This document shows positions 9,089 to 20,500 of a DNA stretch of 64,000 bases, piece by piece (the first letter of the stretch is position 1; each line of letters begins with the position of its first letter). Origin of the DNA: Gillisella vitis (GTDB taxonomy: Bacteria; Pseudomonadota; Alphaproteobacteria; Rhizobiales; Rhizobiaceae); contig NZ_JACHLU010000001.1 of assembly GCF_014204625.1 (NCBI RefSeq), forward strand, positions 372,001-436,000. Reading direction: 5' to 3'. Below the pieces are notes generated by a model. That model saw nothing but the letters and a program-made list of their open reading frames with translations. It made no database searches and was not told the origin of the DNA. The position numbers and the translations under genes are program-made.

Positions 9089-9443
9089 GATGCTATCTGT
9101 CTCTTGTCTCAGCGGGATCATATCAAGGGGATCGTATGGCCCAGCGGGATTTTGCATTTTCGACAATGTTCTTCAACTTTCATGCGCAGAGCCATTGGAT
9201 AGCAAGAGACATTTTCAATCTATCCCTACAGGAATTGATCTTGCGCAAGGGCGTCATCCTGCAAAACCTTCATATTGACGATGCATTGCACTGAACGCTC
9301 AACAAACGCGGGGGCCTCGGCAAAGTTCCCCATTTTGATGCAGCGCGTCCTCTTATACCGGCAAGGCATAGCGCGGGGAACAAAACGACCAGGTGGGCGT
9401 TTGCTCATCATAACTCTGTTCGACATAGCGAAAGGACATCATC
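9089..9443. other. Intergenic divergent region, no gene seen
   Basis: About 355 bases between the leftward sensor kinase and the rightward DUF883-like gene. It must contain two divergent promoters. No convincing coding frame, hairpin terminator or repeat was seen; a GAAAGGA ribosome site precedes the ATG at 9444. Confidence 0.4.
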
Positions 9444-9785
9444 ATGGCCGCGACAACACCTCTGGCAAAAGATGCTGACAAAAATGATTACGCAAGCTCC
9501 GCCGATGTTGAAAAGCAGCTCGAAAAACTGAGCGCCGATATTGCAGCACTCACAAAGGTTATTGCCAGCTTTGGCACCGGAAAACTGGACGAAGCCCAGC
9601 AGCAGGCAAAAAGCGTGGCTGAAGATATTTCTCAACGCTCCTCTGCTGCTGCCACCGACATAAAAGACCGCCTGCTCGCCGCCGAAAGCGATCTTGAGGG
9701 GCAGATTCGTCGCTATCCGCTTGCAGCCGTTGGTATTGCCGCAGGTTTTGGGTTCATTGCAGCGTTGCTGTCATCGCGCCGTTAA
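9444..9785 (+). CDS. ElaB/YqjD/DUF883-like tail-anchored membrane protein
   Basis: A 113-aa protein: a hydrophilic N-terminal region, a long amphipathic/coiled helix (residues 22-85, with VEKQLEKLSADIAALTKVI), and a C-terminal hydrophobic anchor YPLAAVGIAAGFGFIAALL ending in SSRR. This is the ElaB/YqjD architecture. Those proteins attach to the inner membrane by the C-terminal helix and are induced in stationary phase or osmotic stress; YqjD binds ribosomes in E. coli. The next gene encodes a YqjE-like membrane protein, and the yqjD-yqjE pairing supports the call. Function in alphaproteobacteria is not established. Confidence 0.75.
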   Translation: MAATTPLAKDADKNDYASSADVEKQLEKLSADIAALTKVIASFGTGKLDEAQQQAKSVAEDISQRSSAAATDIKDRLLAAESDLEGQIRRYPLAAVGIAAGFGFIAALLSSRR

Positions 9786-9818
9786 GCAAGGCATTTTCGA
9801 GAAAGCTGGAGAACCACA

Positions 9819-10253
9819 ATGGGCGATGCCGCCGGACACATCCTATCCGCACTGATGGGGCGCCTCGTGCCACAGGCGCGCAGCGTTCAGCGCAATGCAG
9901 CAGGAGGTGCTTTGATTCTGCTGTTTCTGACCACGGCGTACGTCGCAATAGTGGCCGCCACGTGGTTTGCAGTTGCGGCAACTCACGGTCCGGTGGTATC
10001 CAGCCTTGTGATTGCCGGTGTATCACTCTTGCTATGCCTGCTGGCCTGGGGCGTAACAGCCACTTTGAACAGTCGCGCTGCAAGACGAGAAAAAGAGCTT
10101 GCCCGCTTACGGGCTACGGTATCACCAGAAATGCAGTTGGCGGAAGCGGCCCTTGGCGCGCTGCCAGAACTGGTGCGCACAAAACCAATCATGACGCTCG
10201 CGTGCGTCGCTGTCGCAGCCTTTGCGATGACGAAAAGCGTCAAAGCGAAATAA
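9819..10253 (+). CDS. YqjE-like (Holin-X superfamily) membrane protein
   Basis: A 144-aa protein with two strongly hydrophobic helices close together (about residues 28-52, GGALILLFLTTAYVAIVAAT, and 58-82, VVSSLVIAGVSLLLCLLAW) and a third near 120-137. A charged segment (SRAARREKELARLR) lies between. Size and layout match the YqjE/'phage holin family' superfamily that accompanies YqjD/ElaB proteins. The name refers to sequence family only; no lytic role is implied. It follows the DUF883-like gene by 33 bases with a GAGAA ribosome site and is likely co-transcribed. Confidence 0.7.
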   Translation: MGDAAGHILSALMGRLVPQARSVQRNAAGGALILLFLTTAYVAIVAATWFAVAATHGPVVSSLVIAGVSLLLCLLAWGVTATLNSRAARREKELARLRATVSPEMQLAEAALGALPELVRTKPIMTLACVAVAAFAMTKSVKAK

Positions 10254-10271
10254 AATCAGATTATGCTACAA

Positions 10272-10306
10272 CCGCGTCATGGGCTTGATTGAGCCCATGA
10301 TGCGGT
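10272..10306. terminator. Strong hairpin after the yqjE-like gene
   Basis: A long inverted repeat, CCGCGTCATGGGCT pairing with AGCCCATGATGCGG around a TGATTG loop, 19 bases after the stop at 10253. There is no T tract, so it may be a factor-dependent terminator or an mRNA-stabilising hairpin between convergent genes. Confidence 0.45.
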
Positions 10307-10354
10307 GACCATCAAAAGGGTTGGTTTCAAATTTCACCTGCATGATGGGTCATA

Positions 10355-11359
10355 TTAAATGCACGCCGCTCTAAATCTGTCAAAGGCAGTGAGGCGCTTG
10401 ATGAGTGGGTCTGCATCGGTGTAACGATAGACCTCCGACCGGAGATAATGCAGTTCATCCTCAAGGGCCTGATCTGGAATTTCGATCCACCAGGATTTTG
10501 GGCGACCGTCACTGCCATCCGACCAGCGATAGCCTCGTGCTTTCAGGTGATCTTTCATCTCAAAAGGGCTGTTCTGCGCAAAGATGCGCACAGACGCACG
10601 CTGGCTTGCCTGATAAAGTTCAGCAAAGGCAGTCGATTCCGATCCCTCAACCTTGCGTGCCAGCACCTCTAAAAGCGCAAAACAATCATCCACCGCACGG
10701 TGGCCGTCATGAAAATACCCCGCTTGCCCAATGAGATAGCCAAGCTTGGTCCCTTCATACCCACGAGAAGCCCAATCAACCTGCACATTGGAACATGCCC
10801 AGGCTTTACGCGAAAACAACGGAGACAATGCCTCACAAAATGGCCGATCAAAACCGGCATTGTGGGCAATCAACAAATCGGCAGGCTCAATCAATGCCTC
10901 AAGCGCAGCCATATCGAGTGTCTGCCCGGCAACCATGTCATCCGTGATGCCGGTCAGTCTGGTAATCTCTGCCGGTATTGACAGGCTGGGCTGCCGAAGA
11001 CCGCCATAGAGGGCTGTTATATCACCAATCCCGCCTGTGGCATCAAACGTAAAAGCGATGACACCGATCTCGATGATTTCATCCTTCGCCGCATTGAGCC
11101 CTGTCGTCTCGGTATCGAGAATGATGCCTTTCAGCGGGTATTGCGGGCGCAAAACCGACGCAATCTTGCGTGGCACGAGTTTTTTGAGGATGCGGTAACG
11201 GCCAGACTCTGACAAATGCCGAACCATATCGTCCTCGCTCATCAGGACCGCATGTTTTCCCGGCCTCACGGCTTTGGCAGACCCTGTTTTCGCAAGTTTT
11301 AAGTCGGTCGACTGGCTTTCGGCTGCCTGCTCCGAAAACATGTCAAACTGTTCTACCAT
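10355..11359 (-). CDS. DnaQ-like DEDDh 3'-5' exonuclease
   Basis: A 334-aa protein. The exonuclease domain spans about residues 75-250 with all DEDDh motifs: ExoI LDTETTGL (D82, E84), ExoII IAHNAGFDRPF, and ExoIII GHRAVDDC with its histidine. This is the fold of the DNA polymerase III epsilon subunit. An N-terminal extension of about 75 residues and a C-terminal region (SPFEMKDHLKARGYRWSDG) distinguish it from the replicative subunit, so it is more likely a separate repair or RNA/DNA-degrading nuclease. It is a single-gene unit convergent with the yqjE-like gene. Confidence 0.88.
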   Translation of the reverse strand: MVEQFDMFSEQAAESQSTDLKLAKTGSAKAVRPGKHAVLMSEDDMVRHLSESGRYRILKKLVPRKIASVLRPQYPLKGIILDTETTGLNAAKDEIIEIGVIAFTFDATGGIGDITALYGGLRQPSLSIPAEITRLTGITDDMVAGQTLDMAALEALIEPADLLIAHNAGFDRPFCEALSPLFSRKAWACSNVQVDWASRGYEGTKLGYLIGQAGYFHDGHRAVDDCFALLEVLARKVEGSESTAFAELYQASQRASVRIFAQNSPFEMKDHLKARGYRWSDGSDGRPKSWWIEIPDQALEDELHYLRSEVYRYTDADPLIKRLTAFDRFRAACI

Positions 11360-11604
11360 TCCGATGCCTATGTCCGTGTCGACGATTGATGAGCGTCAAA
11401 GATTAAATCGCGTCGAAACGCGCCGCGCTGCACAGATCAACCCTGTCATTGCCGTTCCAACAGCTTGCGCTTATCAAAGCACAAAGAGTCTGTTTCGCTT
11501 TCTTCCAAAATCGAGGCCGATTTAAGATTTTTCCCGTAACAGCCTGTTGTTCTCGGATATTGTGCACACCACACGCCTCTTTCGAGAGGACATGTTGCAA
11601 GCGA

Positions 11605-12543
11605 TCAGCGCTTGATGGCTCTATAGTGTTCCAGAATATCCACCAGGGTCTGGCGGAAGGCAATGGCTGGAGACCAGCCAGTCACCTCTCTCAGTTTTTG
11701 ACAGTCGCCATCAGCAACAGGAATATCAGAGGGCCTTAACCGCGTCGGGTCCTGCTCGACGGCAATTGGTACCAGAGCGCAGGAAAGCAGCACGTCCAGG
11801 ATCTCCCGAATCTGAATATTTTGACCGGAGCAGATATTAAAGACACCGCGCATGGGAAGATGGGCGACCTGTGTCAAAAGAGCGATATAGGCACGCACCA
11901 CATCACGAACATCAAGAAAGTCCCGGCGGCTTTCAAGGTTGCCGACCTTTATGGACGCAGGCGCTTGACCGCTCTCGATCCGGGCAATCTGCGCGGCAAA
12001 ACTTGCAACCACGAAACGCTCATCCTGCCCCGGTCCTGTATGGTTGAAAGGGCGGACATGAATGAGCCGGTTGGTTGATGACAGAATATCCGAAAAAATC
12101 GCTTCTGCCGTTATTTTACTGCGACCATAAACGCTGGCCGGTCTGGTTTCGGTTTCCTCGTTCGCCCGCCCGCGGAGAAAACTATGCCCGTACACTTCCG
12201 AACTGCTGATGTTGAGAACAGTTGCCGTTGGTGCGTGCCGTGCAATGGCTTCAGCAAGCGCAATTGCACCACCTGCATTCACCCGCCATGTCTCATAGGG
12301 TTGCGCAACCACCGCAGACTGCGCTGCCAGATGAATGACAAGATCTGGCTGTATACGGCTGATGACATTGTTCATGCCAACACTGTCGGCAACATCTGCC
12401 TGAATGTAGCCGGGCTTTTCATCACGTGTCAGAGGATAGATCACAGCGTCGGGAAACGCATGATTTAATGCCGAAACAAGATAGGTTCCAACAAACCCGC
12501 GTGCTCCGGTGATCAAAACCCTCTCAAAAGACACAATCGACAC
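11605..12543 (-). CDS. rmd: GDP-6-deoxy-D-mannose (4-keto) reductase
   Basis: A 312-aa NAD(P)-dependent extended SDR. GARGFVGTYLVSAL near the N-terminus is the cofactor loop; SSSEVYG and YGRSKITAE carry the catalytic serine and the YxxxK pair; RPFNHTGPGQ is the conserved active-site region. With GDP-mannose 4,6-dehydratase encoded just upstream it makes GDP-D-rhamnose from GDP-mannose, the donor for D-rhamnose-containing surface polysaccharides. The alternative, GDP-fucose synthase, has a different signature. The gene is separated from gmd by 122 bases that contain a palindromic repeat (12574-12617). Confidence 0.85.
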   Translation of the reverse strand: MSIVSFERVLITGARGFVGTYLVSALNHAFPDAVIYPLTRDEKPGYIQADVADSVGMNNVISRIQPDLVIHLAAQSAVVAQPYETWRVNAGGAIALAEAIARHAPTATVLNISSSEVYGHSFLRGRANEETETRPASVYGRSKITAEAIFSDILSSTNRLIHVRPFNHTGPGQDERFVVASFAAQIARIESGQAPASIKVGNLESRRDFLDVRDVVRAYIALLTQVAHLPMRGVFNICSGQNIQIREILDVLLSCALVPIAVEQDPTRLRPSDIPVADGDCQKLREVTGWSPAIAFRQTLVDILEHYRAIKR

Positions 12544-12573
12544 AACATGATCTCCTGCATTTGCAGCCTATGG

Positions 12574-12617
12574 CGTTTGTCAGGGAAAATGGAACCCGAT
12601 TTTCCCTGACAGACTCT
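12574..12617. repeat. Palindromic intergenic repeat, family A
   Basis: Inverted repeat GTTTGTCAGGGAAAAT / ATTTTCCCTGACAGAC around GGAACCCG, between rmd and gmd. The same element recurs at about 29870-29914, 34859-34897, 45822-45860 and, partly, near 54675 and 61552. It could fold as an RNA hairpin inside the gmd-rmd transcript. Confidence 0.8.
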
Positions 12618-12665
12618 CGTGCGCGGACGCATTCGCCTCACTCGTGCAGGATGCGCAACACGACC

Positions 12666-13691
<1,026 letters not shown>

Positions 13692-13832
13692 TCATATCTC
13701 AATAACGCCGCCATTTAACCCATTCCTCAACCCAATCATAGACAAAAGGGTCGTCGTTACTCTTTATCCCGGATATACTGTTGGGCATGTGATGTTCAGA
13801 AGGCTTTTATACCAAGACATTCAGCCCTCTTC

Positions 13833-14492
13833 TCATTCAACGATTTTGCGCGCTTCCGTGATGAATTGATAAAAAAATAGACCTATCAGGGCGGAAAATG
13901 CCACAAGCAGGCTAATATCACACCAGGTATAATCAATGCCTGCGTAAGAAAGTTGTGGAGCACCAAAGATCATCACGGTGACATTGAGCGCAATGATTCC
14001 CAGACGCATCTCAGTGGGGCCAAATCCGGCAATATCAATACGGAACTCACCTTTGATAAGACTGGAAACCAGAACATACACTGACAGCATATGGTAGGCA
14101 CTCAACATCAGCAGCGCAACATCCAGCCGAACCCAGGGCGACAGACCAATGCCGACAGCAATCAACAGGTTGCTGACAAGATCAATGATCTGATCGAGAA
14201 AGAAGCCGAATTTGGGCCGCTCAATTCCACGGACACGTGCAACTGTTCCATCAAGTGAATCTCCCAGCCAATGGATGACGATGCCCAGATTGGCAAGCCA
14301 TAAAAACCAAAGACTGATATTGCCAAGGCAATATCCGGCCAACACAATCACGGCACCGACCACGCCAAAAGCCGTCATGAAATTTGGTGTGACCCATGAT
14401 GGAAGCCGCTTTGCAATTGCAATAAGCGTGCGCTTTTCCCATGCAGCAATGAAGCTGTCATTTTGACGCTGAACTGAAAAATCTGATGACAT
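13833..14492 (-). CDS. CDP-alcohol phosphatidyltransferase family membrane enzyme
   Basis: A 219-aa integral membrane protein with about six hydrophobic helices. The family signature DG(x2)AR(x9)G(x3)D(x3)D is complete in DGTVARV...GFFLDQIID around residues 80-102. These enzymes transfer a phosphoalcohol from a CDP donor, as in phospholipid or phospho-polyol synthesis. It is not assignable to PgsA or PssA on sequence alone. It ends about 190 bases from gmd and starts 11 bases after the neighbouring glycosyltransferase gene on the same strand, so a role in the polysaccharide or its lipid carrier is plausible. Confidence 0.85.
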   Translation of the reverse strand: MSSDFSVQRQNDSFIAAWEKRTLIAIAKRLPSWVTPNFMTAFGVVGAVIVLAGYCLGNISLWFLWLANLGIVIHWLGDSLDGTVARVRGIERPKFGFFLDQIIDLVSNLLIAVGIGLSPWVRLDVALLMLSAYHMLSVYVLVSSLIKGEFRIDIAGFGPTEMRLGIIALNVTVMIFGAPQLSYAGIDYTWCDISLLVAFSALIGLFFYQFITEARKIVE

Positions 14493-14502
14493 GAGACTGC
14501 TA

Positions 14503-15792
14503 TTACTCGGGTACGGTGCGTGTCGCAGACGCTGTTGGCGTTCTGGAATTTACGACGACTTCACCTGAAGTCTTGCGCGGCGTGGATCGCAGTGTTGCGC
14601 ATTGATCGAGAAATTCCATGATACTATGACTGTATTGTTGAGGGGTGACAAAATCCTCATCATGATTGTTCACTGTCGAGAGCGTGGCTGGCCGCTTTTC
14701 TGGCCAGTTCAAAATGGCATCGACCCATCCCGATACATCATCCGGGGGCAAAAAGCACGCTCCCGCCCCAGAGACTTCCCGATGCGCGGGAATATCCGAA
14801 ACGATAACCGGCACACCAAGCCGTTTGGCCTCAATAATCGGCAGGCCAAATCCCTCGTTCAGCGATGGCATCAGCAAGCCGACAGCATTCTGGAGCAGAT
14901 GAATCAATGCCGGACTTGAAAGCCCTGATACCGGATGGATATGCGCACGGGTTATATCGCATTTGTCAAACTGGTCCAGAATGTCAGCACCGCTCCAGCC
15001 GACGGAACCAACGATCACCAGATGCGGCGCAGATGATCCGCTCTTTTCAATCAGCTTTCGCCATACATCCAGAAGCAGAAGGTGGTTTTTGCGCGGCTCG
15101 ATGCTGCCGCAAATCACAAAATATCGCATCAAAGCCAATTGTGAAACCCAGCCGGATGTTGTGCTGAAGGCGTCGGCAACTGGCAGTTTCTGTGCAAGCG
15201 TTGGCAGTGCGGACTGACGATGCCTGGCAATGGCCTCGCTGACAGTACGCTTGACGTAATCTGTGGTTACAATGAGCGCACGCGCATAGTCGGCAGTGGT
15301 TTTGACCATCGTGGCGTGGTGGCGAACCGATGCCGGTTCGACATGCCCTGGCATGTCCAGGGGAATAACATCATGCAACATGAAGACAGGGGTCACATCG
15401 GGTCGCTTGTGCAACCAGCGCATGAAAAATGGTAGCGCCAACAAAATCTGCCCAACATTGAGATAGACGGCACCTTCAGGCAGGGTCTTTGCGGCCGAAC
15501 GACCAAACGAAAAACCGATTGCACGGATCAGGCGCATCATGCGGCCCGCGCGTTCCCAAAAAGACATTGGCCTGCTGTTGATCAAGCGAATGTCAGAGCT
15601 ACCATTCATACGTTTGACAAGCGCAGAAAGACGGGTGTCGCCTTCAGGAGACTGGTCTTCTGCCCATATTGCATTCAGCTCACGCAGGCCGATGCGGACT
15701 TTTTCAGCATCGAAAACCCGCGTTCCCCATGCTGTTGGCAGCACGCCATACACATCTCGATCCGTCAAGGAAAAGAATTCATTGGCCAGCAC
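14503..15792 (-). CDS. Glycosyltransferase family 4 protein, start unclear
   Basis: A GT-B glycosyltransferase of at least 429 residues. The C-terminal half has the GT4 donor-site features: ICGSIEPRKNHLLLLDVWRK and LLMPSLNEGFGLPIIEAKRLGVPVI with the conserved ExxFGxxxxE pattern. The first frame start codon is a GTG at 15792, but the same frame continues upstream to about 15897 with sequence typical of this family's N-terminus (AYDVTRLFLGPLS, then RTPRGIDRVEL). No ATG, GTG or TTG lies in that extension. The nearest ATG (15901) is one base out of frame, so the real start is non-canonical or the gene carries a small 5' frameshift. Confidence 0.85.
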   Translation of the reverse strand: MLANEFFSLTDRDVYGVLPTAWGTRVFDAEKVRIGLRELNAIWAEDQSPEGDTRLSALVKRMNGSSDIRLINSRPMSFWERAGRMMRLIRAIGFSFGRSAAKTLPEGAVYLNVGQILLALPFFMRWLHKRPDVTPVFMLHDVIPLDMPGHVEPASVRHHATMVKTTADYARALIVTTDYVKRTVSEAIARHRQSALPTLAQKLPVADAFSTTSGWVSQLALMRYFVICGSIEPRKNHLLLLDVWRKLIEKSGSSAPHLVIVGSVGWSGADILDQFDKCDITRAHIHPVSGLSSPALIHLLQNAVGLLMPSLNEGFGLPIIEAKRLGVPVIVSDIPAHREVSGAGACFLPPDDVSGWVDAILNWPEKRPATLSTVNNHDEDFVTPQQYSHSIMEFLDQCATLRSTPRKTSGEVVVNSRTPTASATRTVPE

Positions 15793-15993
15793 AAGCTCGA
15801 CACGATCTATCCCACGCGGCGTCCGGCTCAGTGGTCCGAGGAATAATCTCGTGACATCATAGGCAATGGGGGCTCGCAGTGGCGTGGCTCCTGTCAGTCA
15901 TAATTCGCCGCAGTCTTGACACTCTCTTGCCACTTTGGCAAGTGGAAAGGGGATTGCCGCTGCACAGATAACATCTTTACGAGAAAGTACCAT

Positions 15994-17334
15994 ATGCAGA
16001 ATCCCCCCGTTGCATCCACGATCATGATAGACGGCTTCAATCTTGGAATGCCCCACGGCACGGGTGTGGCAACCTACGCCCGAAATCTGAGCTATGAATG
16101 CCACAATCTCGGATTTAACACAGAAATTCTCTATGGTTTACAGCGCGCAAGACGCAATCGTTCAAAGCTTGTTACCGAAGTGTCGTTCTTTGATTCAGAG
16201 ATGCCGGAATCGCCTGCTGCGCGCAAGATCAAGACAGCGCTGCGCTTTTTTCCGCGTCCGGGTGGATACAGGCCTTTCGACGTTCCCATGTCCGGTGAGG
16301 TTGTCACCCGTCCTCTGAGAGCACGCCTGCCTTATTTTGACACGATCCGAAATGTCTCCGACCTGTATGGATCGGCAGAATATCAATATGCCATCACCGG
16401 CCAGTTTCAAAAGGTGCGCAATCCCGGTGGGGCAAAGGTCATGCATTGGACCTATCCTTTGCCGCTTCGCCTGCAAGGTGCGCGCAATATTTATACCCTG
16501 CACGATCTTGTTCCGTTAAGACTGCCCTACACCACGCTGGATCGAAAAGGGGCTTATCTCAAGCTGGTAAAGCAATGTGTGCGTGAAGGCGATCGTATTG
16601 CCACGGTGTCAGAAGCCTCACGCGCCGACATTATCCGTATGCTGGATTGCCCACCGGAAAATGTTGTCAACACCTATCAATCGGTGTCTTTTCCCGAACA
16701 CCTGCTCACCATGCAGGATGACGAGGTTCGGGCAAAGGTCGAAGGCATATTCGGCCTTCAGTACAAAAAATATTTCATGTTCTTTGGCGCGATCGAGCCG
16801 AAGAAGAATGTTGGCAGCATTATCGAAGCCTTTCTCAGCTCCGGTCTGGATGGGCAACTTGCCATCGTTGGGCCGACGGGCTGGAAATCAGAACAGGAAT
16901 TGCGATTTTTCAATGCGATTTCAGAAACAGGTAAAAAAGCAGCCACAGGTGGCGAATCGCCCCAACAAAAGCTTTTCCGCTTCGAATTTGTGCCCCTTGC
17001 ACTGCTGGTTGCTCTGATCAAGGGGGCAAAAGCAACAGTATTCCCCTCACTGAGTGAGGGATTTGGCCTGCCTGTGCTTGAAAGCATGTTGCTGGGCACG
17101 CCGGTTATCACCTCGAATATCGGGGCGACAGCCGAAGTGGCGGGAGATGCCGCTTTGCTGGTTGATCCTTATGATACACGCGATATTGCTGCTGCAATTC
17201 AGAAGCTCGATGGTGATGCGGCCCTGAGGGAAACACTCAGTGCACGCGGACGCGAACGTGCAGACTATTTTTCACCAGAGCGCTACAGAGAGCGGTTGCG
17301 CAGCCTTTACACCGGGTTAATGGATTTGCCATAA
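15994..17334 (+). CDS. Glycosyltransferase family 4 protein
   Basis: A 446-aa GT-B enzyme. The ATG at 15994 is preferred: it follows GAGAAAG and gives a protein beginning near the first beta strand (STIMIDGFNLGMPHGTGVATYARNL); the frame reaches back to 15916 without similarity. The donor-binding half is clear: FFGAIEPKKNVGSIIEAF, VGPTGW, PSLSEGFGLPVLESMLLGTPVI and a C-terminal DAALLVDPYD. It is divergent from the other GT4 gene and precedes the polyketide synthase gene. It probably adds one sugar of the capsule repeat; donor and linkage are unknown. Confidence 0.9.
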   Translation: MQNPPVASTIMIDGFNLGMPHGTGVATYARNLSYECHNLGFNTEILYGLQRARRNRSKLVTEVSFFDSEMPESPAARKIKTALRFFPRPGGYRPFDVPMSGEVVTRPLRARLPYFDTIRNVSDLYGSAEYQYAITGQFQKVRNPGGAKVMHWTYPLPLRLQGARNIYTLHDLVPLRLPYTTLDRKGAYLKLVKQCVREGDRIATVSEASRADIIRMLDCPPENVVNTYQSVSFPEHLLTMQDDEVRAKVEGIFGLQYKKYFMFFGAIEPKKNVGSIIEAFLSSGLDGQLAIVGPTGWKSEQELRFFNAISETGKKAATGGESPQQKLFRFEFVPLALLVALIKGAKATVFPSLSEGFGLPVLESMLLGTPVITSNIGATAEVAGDAALLVDPYDTRDIAAAIQKLDGDAALRETLSARGRERADYFSPERYRERLRSLYTGLMDLP

Positions 17335-17400
17335 ACGGTGACCATCAAAAACCAGTTTGCCGAATATGGCTTTTCCCCAAAGGGATAGCCCGGTATTTGC

Positions 17401-17445
17401 TAGACATGTCTACATCCGTGGTCTTATTCTAAAACACGTGTAGAC
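17401..17445 (+). promoter_or_regulatory. Palindromes upstream of the PKS gene
   Basis: A perfect 12-bp palindrome TAGACATGTCTA (17401-17412) is followed by ACACGTGT (17434-17441); GTCTACA at 17408-17414 and TGTAGAC at 17439-17445 form an inverted pair 24 bases apart. The site lies about 80 bases before the PKS start and could be an operator. No regulator gene is adjacent. Confidence 0.35.
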
Positions 17446-17526
17446 TGAATAATATCAATGAGTATCTGATAGAACGACTTGTCGTGAAAGACATCTGCCA
17501 GAGACTTCGTTTGAAATGGGAGTGGG

Positions 17527-20500
17527 TTGTTGTTTGTTGCCCCAAAGGACGTTGATATTGCAATTGTTGGTGCCAGTTGTCGGCTTCCTGGTGCAAAAAA
17601 TCGCCTCCAGTTCAACAATCTGATTGCATCTGGTCTCAATTCTGTTGCCAAAGCGCCAACCGATCGCTGGAATGTCGGAAAACTATTGCATCCGAATCCG
17701 TTGATGCCCGGGTTTTCCTATACATTTGCGGGCGGCTATCTGGACGATCTGTTTGATTTTGATCCAACCGTGTTTGGCATGTCGCCGCGAGAGGCAATGG
17801 AAGCTGATCCGCAGCAACGACTTCTGCTTGAAACGGTGTATGAAGCACTGGAGGATGCATGGATTCCCCGCAGCACTCTGCGCGGTGCCGATGTTGGCGT
17901 TTACGTTGGCGCGTCCAGTCTCGACCACGGCAGCATTATGGCTGCCGACCCATCGGCGATTGACCGTTATTTCATGACCGGCAACACGCTGTCGGTGGTG
18001 TCCAATCGGCTTTCGCATAATTTTGACTGGCGCGGCCCCAGCTACACCGTGGATACGGCCTGTTCTTCCTCCATGGTGGCGCTGGTTCAGGCCATGTCCG
18101 ATCTCGCCGCAGGCCGCGTGGAAACCGCTGTGGTTGCAGGCGTCAATGTGCTGCTGAACCCCATGTCTTTTGTCGGGTTTTCGCGCGCCTCCATGCTGTC
18201 GCCCACCGGGCTTTGCCGTCCATTTTCCAAGGAAGCCGACGGCTATGTGCGCAGTGAGGGCGCGGTGGCGCTGGTGCTGCGGCGTGGAGATTGCATCACG
18301 CCCGGTTCTGCCCGCGCTTGGGTTGTGGCTGGCGGTATGAACAATGACGGCCGCACGTCTGGCATAGCACTTCCCAGCATGGCGGGTCAGGCGCAACTGC
18401 TGGAAGATATTTATGGTGGCATGGGTATTGCGCCGGACCAATTGGCCTTTATGGAAGCCCATGGAACCGGCACGCAGGTGGGTGATGCGGTTGAGGCCAC
18501 GGCCCTTGGCACAGCCCTGGGTCAAAAACGCTCGTCACCCTTGCCGGTTGGCTCGGTAAAGTCCAATCTGGGACATCTGGAGCCTGCATCCGGCATTGCT
18601 GGCATTCTCAAGGCGCTGTATGCGCTTGAAACCCGCCGTCTGCCGCAATCACTGCATCTTGATGCATTGAACCCGCACATCGATTTTGACGCTATGGGCA
18701 TTCAGCCCGCGGCAACGGCAATGGATCTGGCCGCAGAGGGTGATTTGCTGTGCGGCGTCTCCTCTTTTGGTTTTGGTGGCACAAACGCTCACGTTATTTT
18801 GCGTTCACCCCAGAATCTGGTCGCATCCGATCACACGGCTGACCATGCGCCACACCATCTGGTGGTGTCGGCAGCAAGCCGAGAAGCCTTGTTGCAGAGT
18901 GCGCGCTCCTATGCCGATCTGGTGGCCGTGGTTGATGCCCCGGAAAAAATTGCGCGTGCTGTGGATGCTGCGCGTGATCCTATGCCCTATCGTCTGGTGG
19001 TGCCAGTGGCGGAGACAGCAACAGTCGTCTCGGCCTTGCGTTCGTTCGCGGATGATATGGAGAGTTCTGCCGCGTTTGAAGGGCTGGCCCCATCAGAAAC
19101 GCAAGTGTGCTTTGCCTTTTCCGGCAATGGCACACTCACGGTTGATCTCACCCGCGCAGCTTTCCGGCAGAATGCGATTTTCCGTGCCAAATTTCGGCAG
19201 GTTGCTGCGATTTTCAGGGCGGAAACGGGAGAAGAGCTGGAATACGATCTGTTCGAGGCCGATTACGAGGAGAGAAAATCCTCGGCATCCTTCCTGCAAC
19301 CTTTGATGTTCGCATTTCATTATTCCATTGCAGAGAGCTATATTGCCGCTGGCATCAAGCCAGATGTGGTTCTGGGCCATAGTTTTGGTGAGATTTCTGC
19401 CGCCTGCATTGCGGGTGCGATCACGGTTGAGGAAGCGGCCAAAATTATTGCCGTGCGCGCTGCCTGTCAGGAGCGCTTGCGCGGCAAGGGCGGTATGGCC
19501 GTATTCGCGGCAAGCGTTGATGATGTTGCGGCTCTGATGGAAACGCTGGATCTGCCGTCGCTGGAAATTGCCGCCGATAACGGCCCGTCTTCTGCAACGG
19601 TGACGGGCGAGGTTGCTGATGTCAAAGCATTGATCGCCGCTGGCCGTCGCAAGCGGCTGGCCGGGCGGATGCTGGATTTGCAATATCCGTTCCATTCAAA
19701 ATTGCTCGACCCGCTTGAGCCAGAGCTTTTGGCAGGATTGACCTCTCTCACGCCAAAACCACCCCATACACCGCTGATCTCCAAGGTGACTGGCGCGTTG
19801 TTGGGCGAGGGCCTTCTGGATGCGCATTATTGGTGGGGTAATTTCCGCAAGCCGGTTGCCTTTCGGCAGGCGGTTGAGGTGGCCCATTCTCTTGGTGCCA
19901 ATCTTTTTATCGAGATTTCACAACGCCCCATTCTGATCTCGGCCATTGGCCAGACCTTATCCGCCATCGATTCGGATGCGCGGGCCATCACCAGCCTTCA
20001 GCCGGAATCTGCCAGCCTTCAGCCGGAATCTGATAGTGATATAAACGATCCGATGATGGCGGGTATCGGCCGCGCCATTGCCAATGGTGCGACCACGGGC
20101 GGACAATCCACACCCCTTGCTTTTCTGGATCGCACCCTTGCTCTGCCGCATTACTCTTGGCAGAAACGGACGTTTCATTTTGAAGAGACCAGCGAACGCC
20201 TCAACATTTTTGGCTCTGGCCGCAGCCATCCGCTGATCGGTGAACGCCTTTTCAAAGGCTCGCACGAATGGCGCGGTGCGCTGGATAGCACCCTTGTCCC
20301 CTATCTTGCCGACCATGTTGTTGATGGCGAGGTTGTGGTGCCTGGCTCTGCCATTGTGGAAATGATGCTGGCTGTGGGCCGCGCACTGCATGAAAACACG
20401 GCATTATGCCTTGAAGATCTGGATGTGCTTCAGGCCATGACACTGCCGACCGACAATCTGCGCGAGGTCTGCATTCGTCACACGCCCGCAACAGGCATGA

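Noticed and set aside
9819..10253. Phage holin in a prophage remnant
   Set aside because: The protein belongs with the YqjD/YqjE stress pair upstream; no phage genes surround it.
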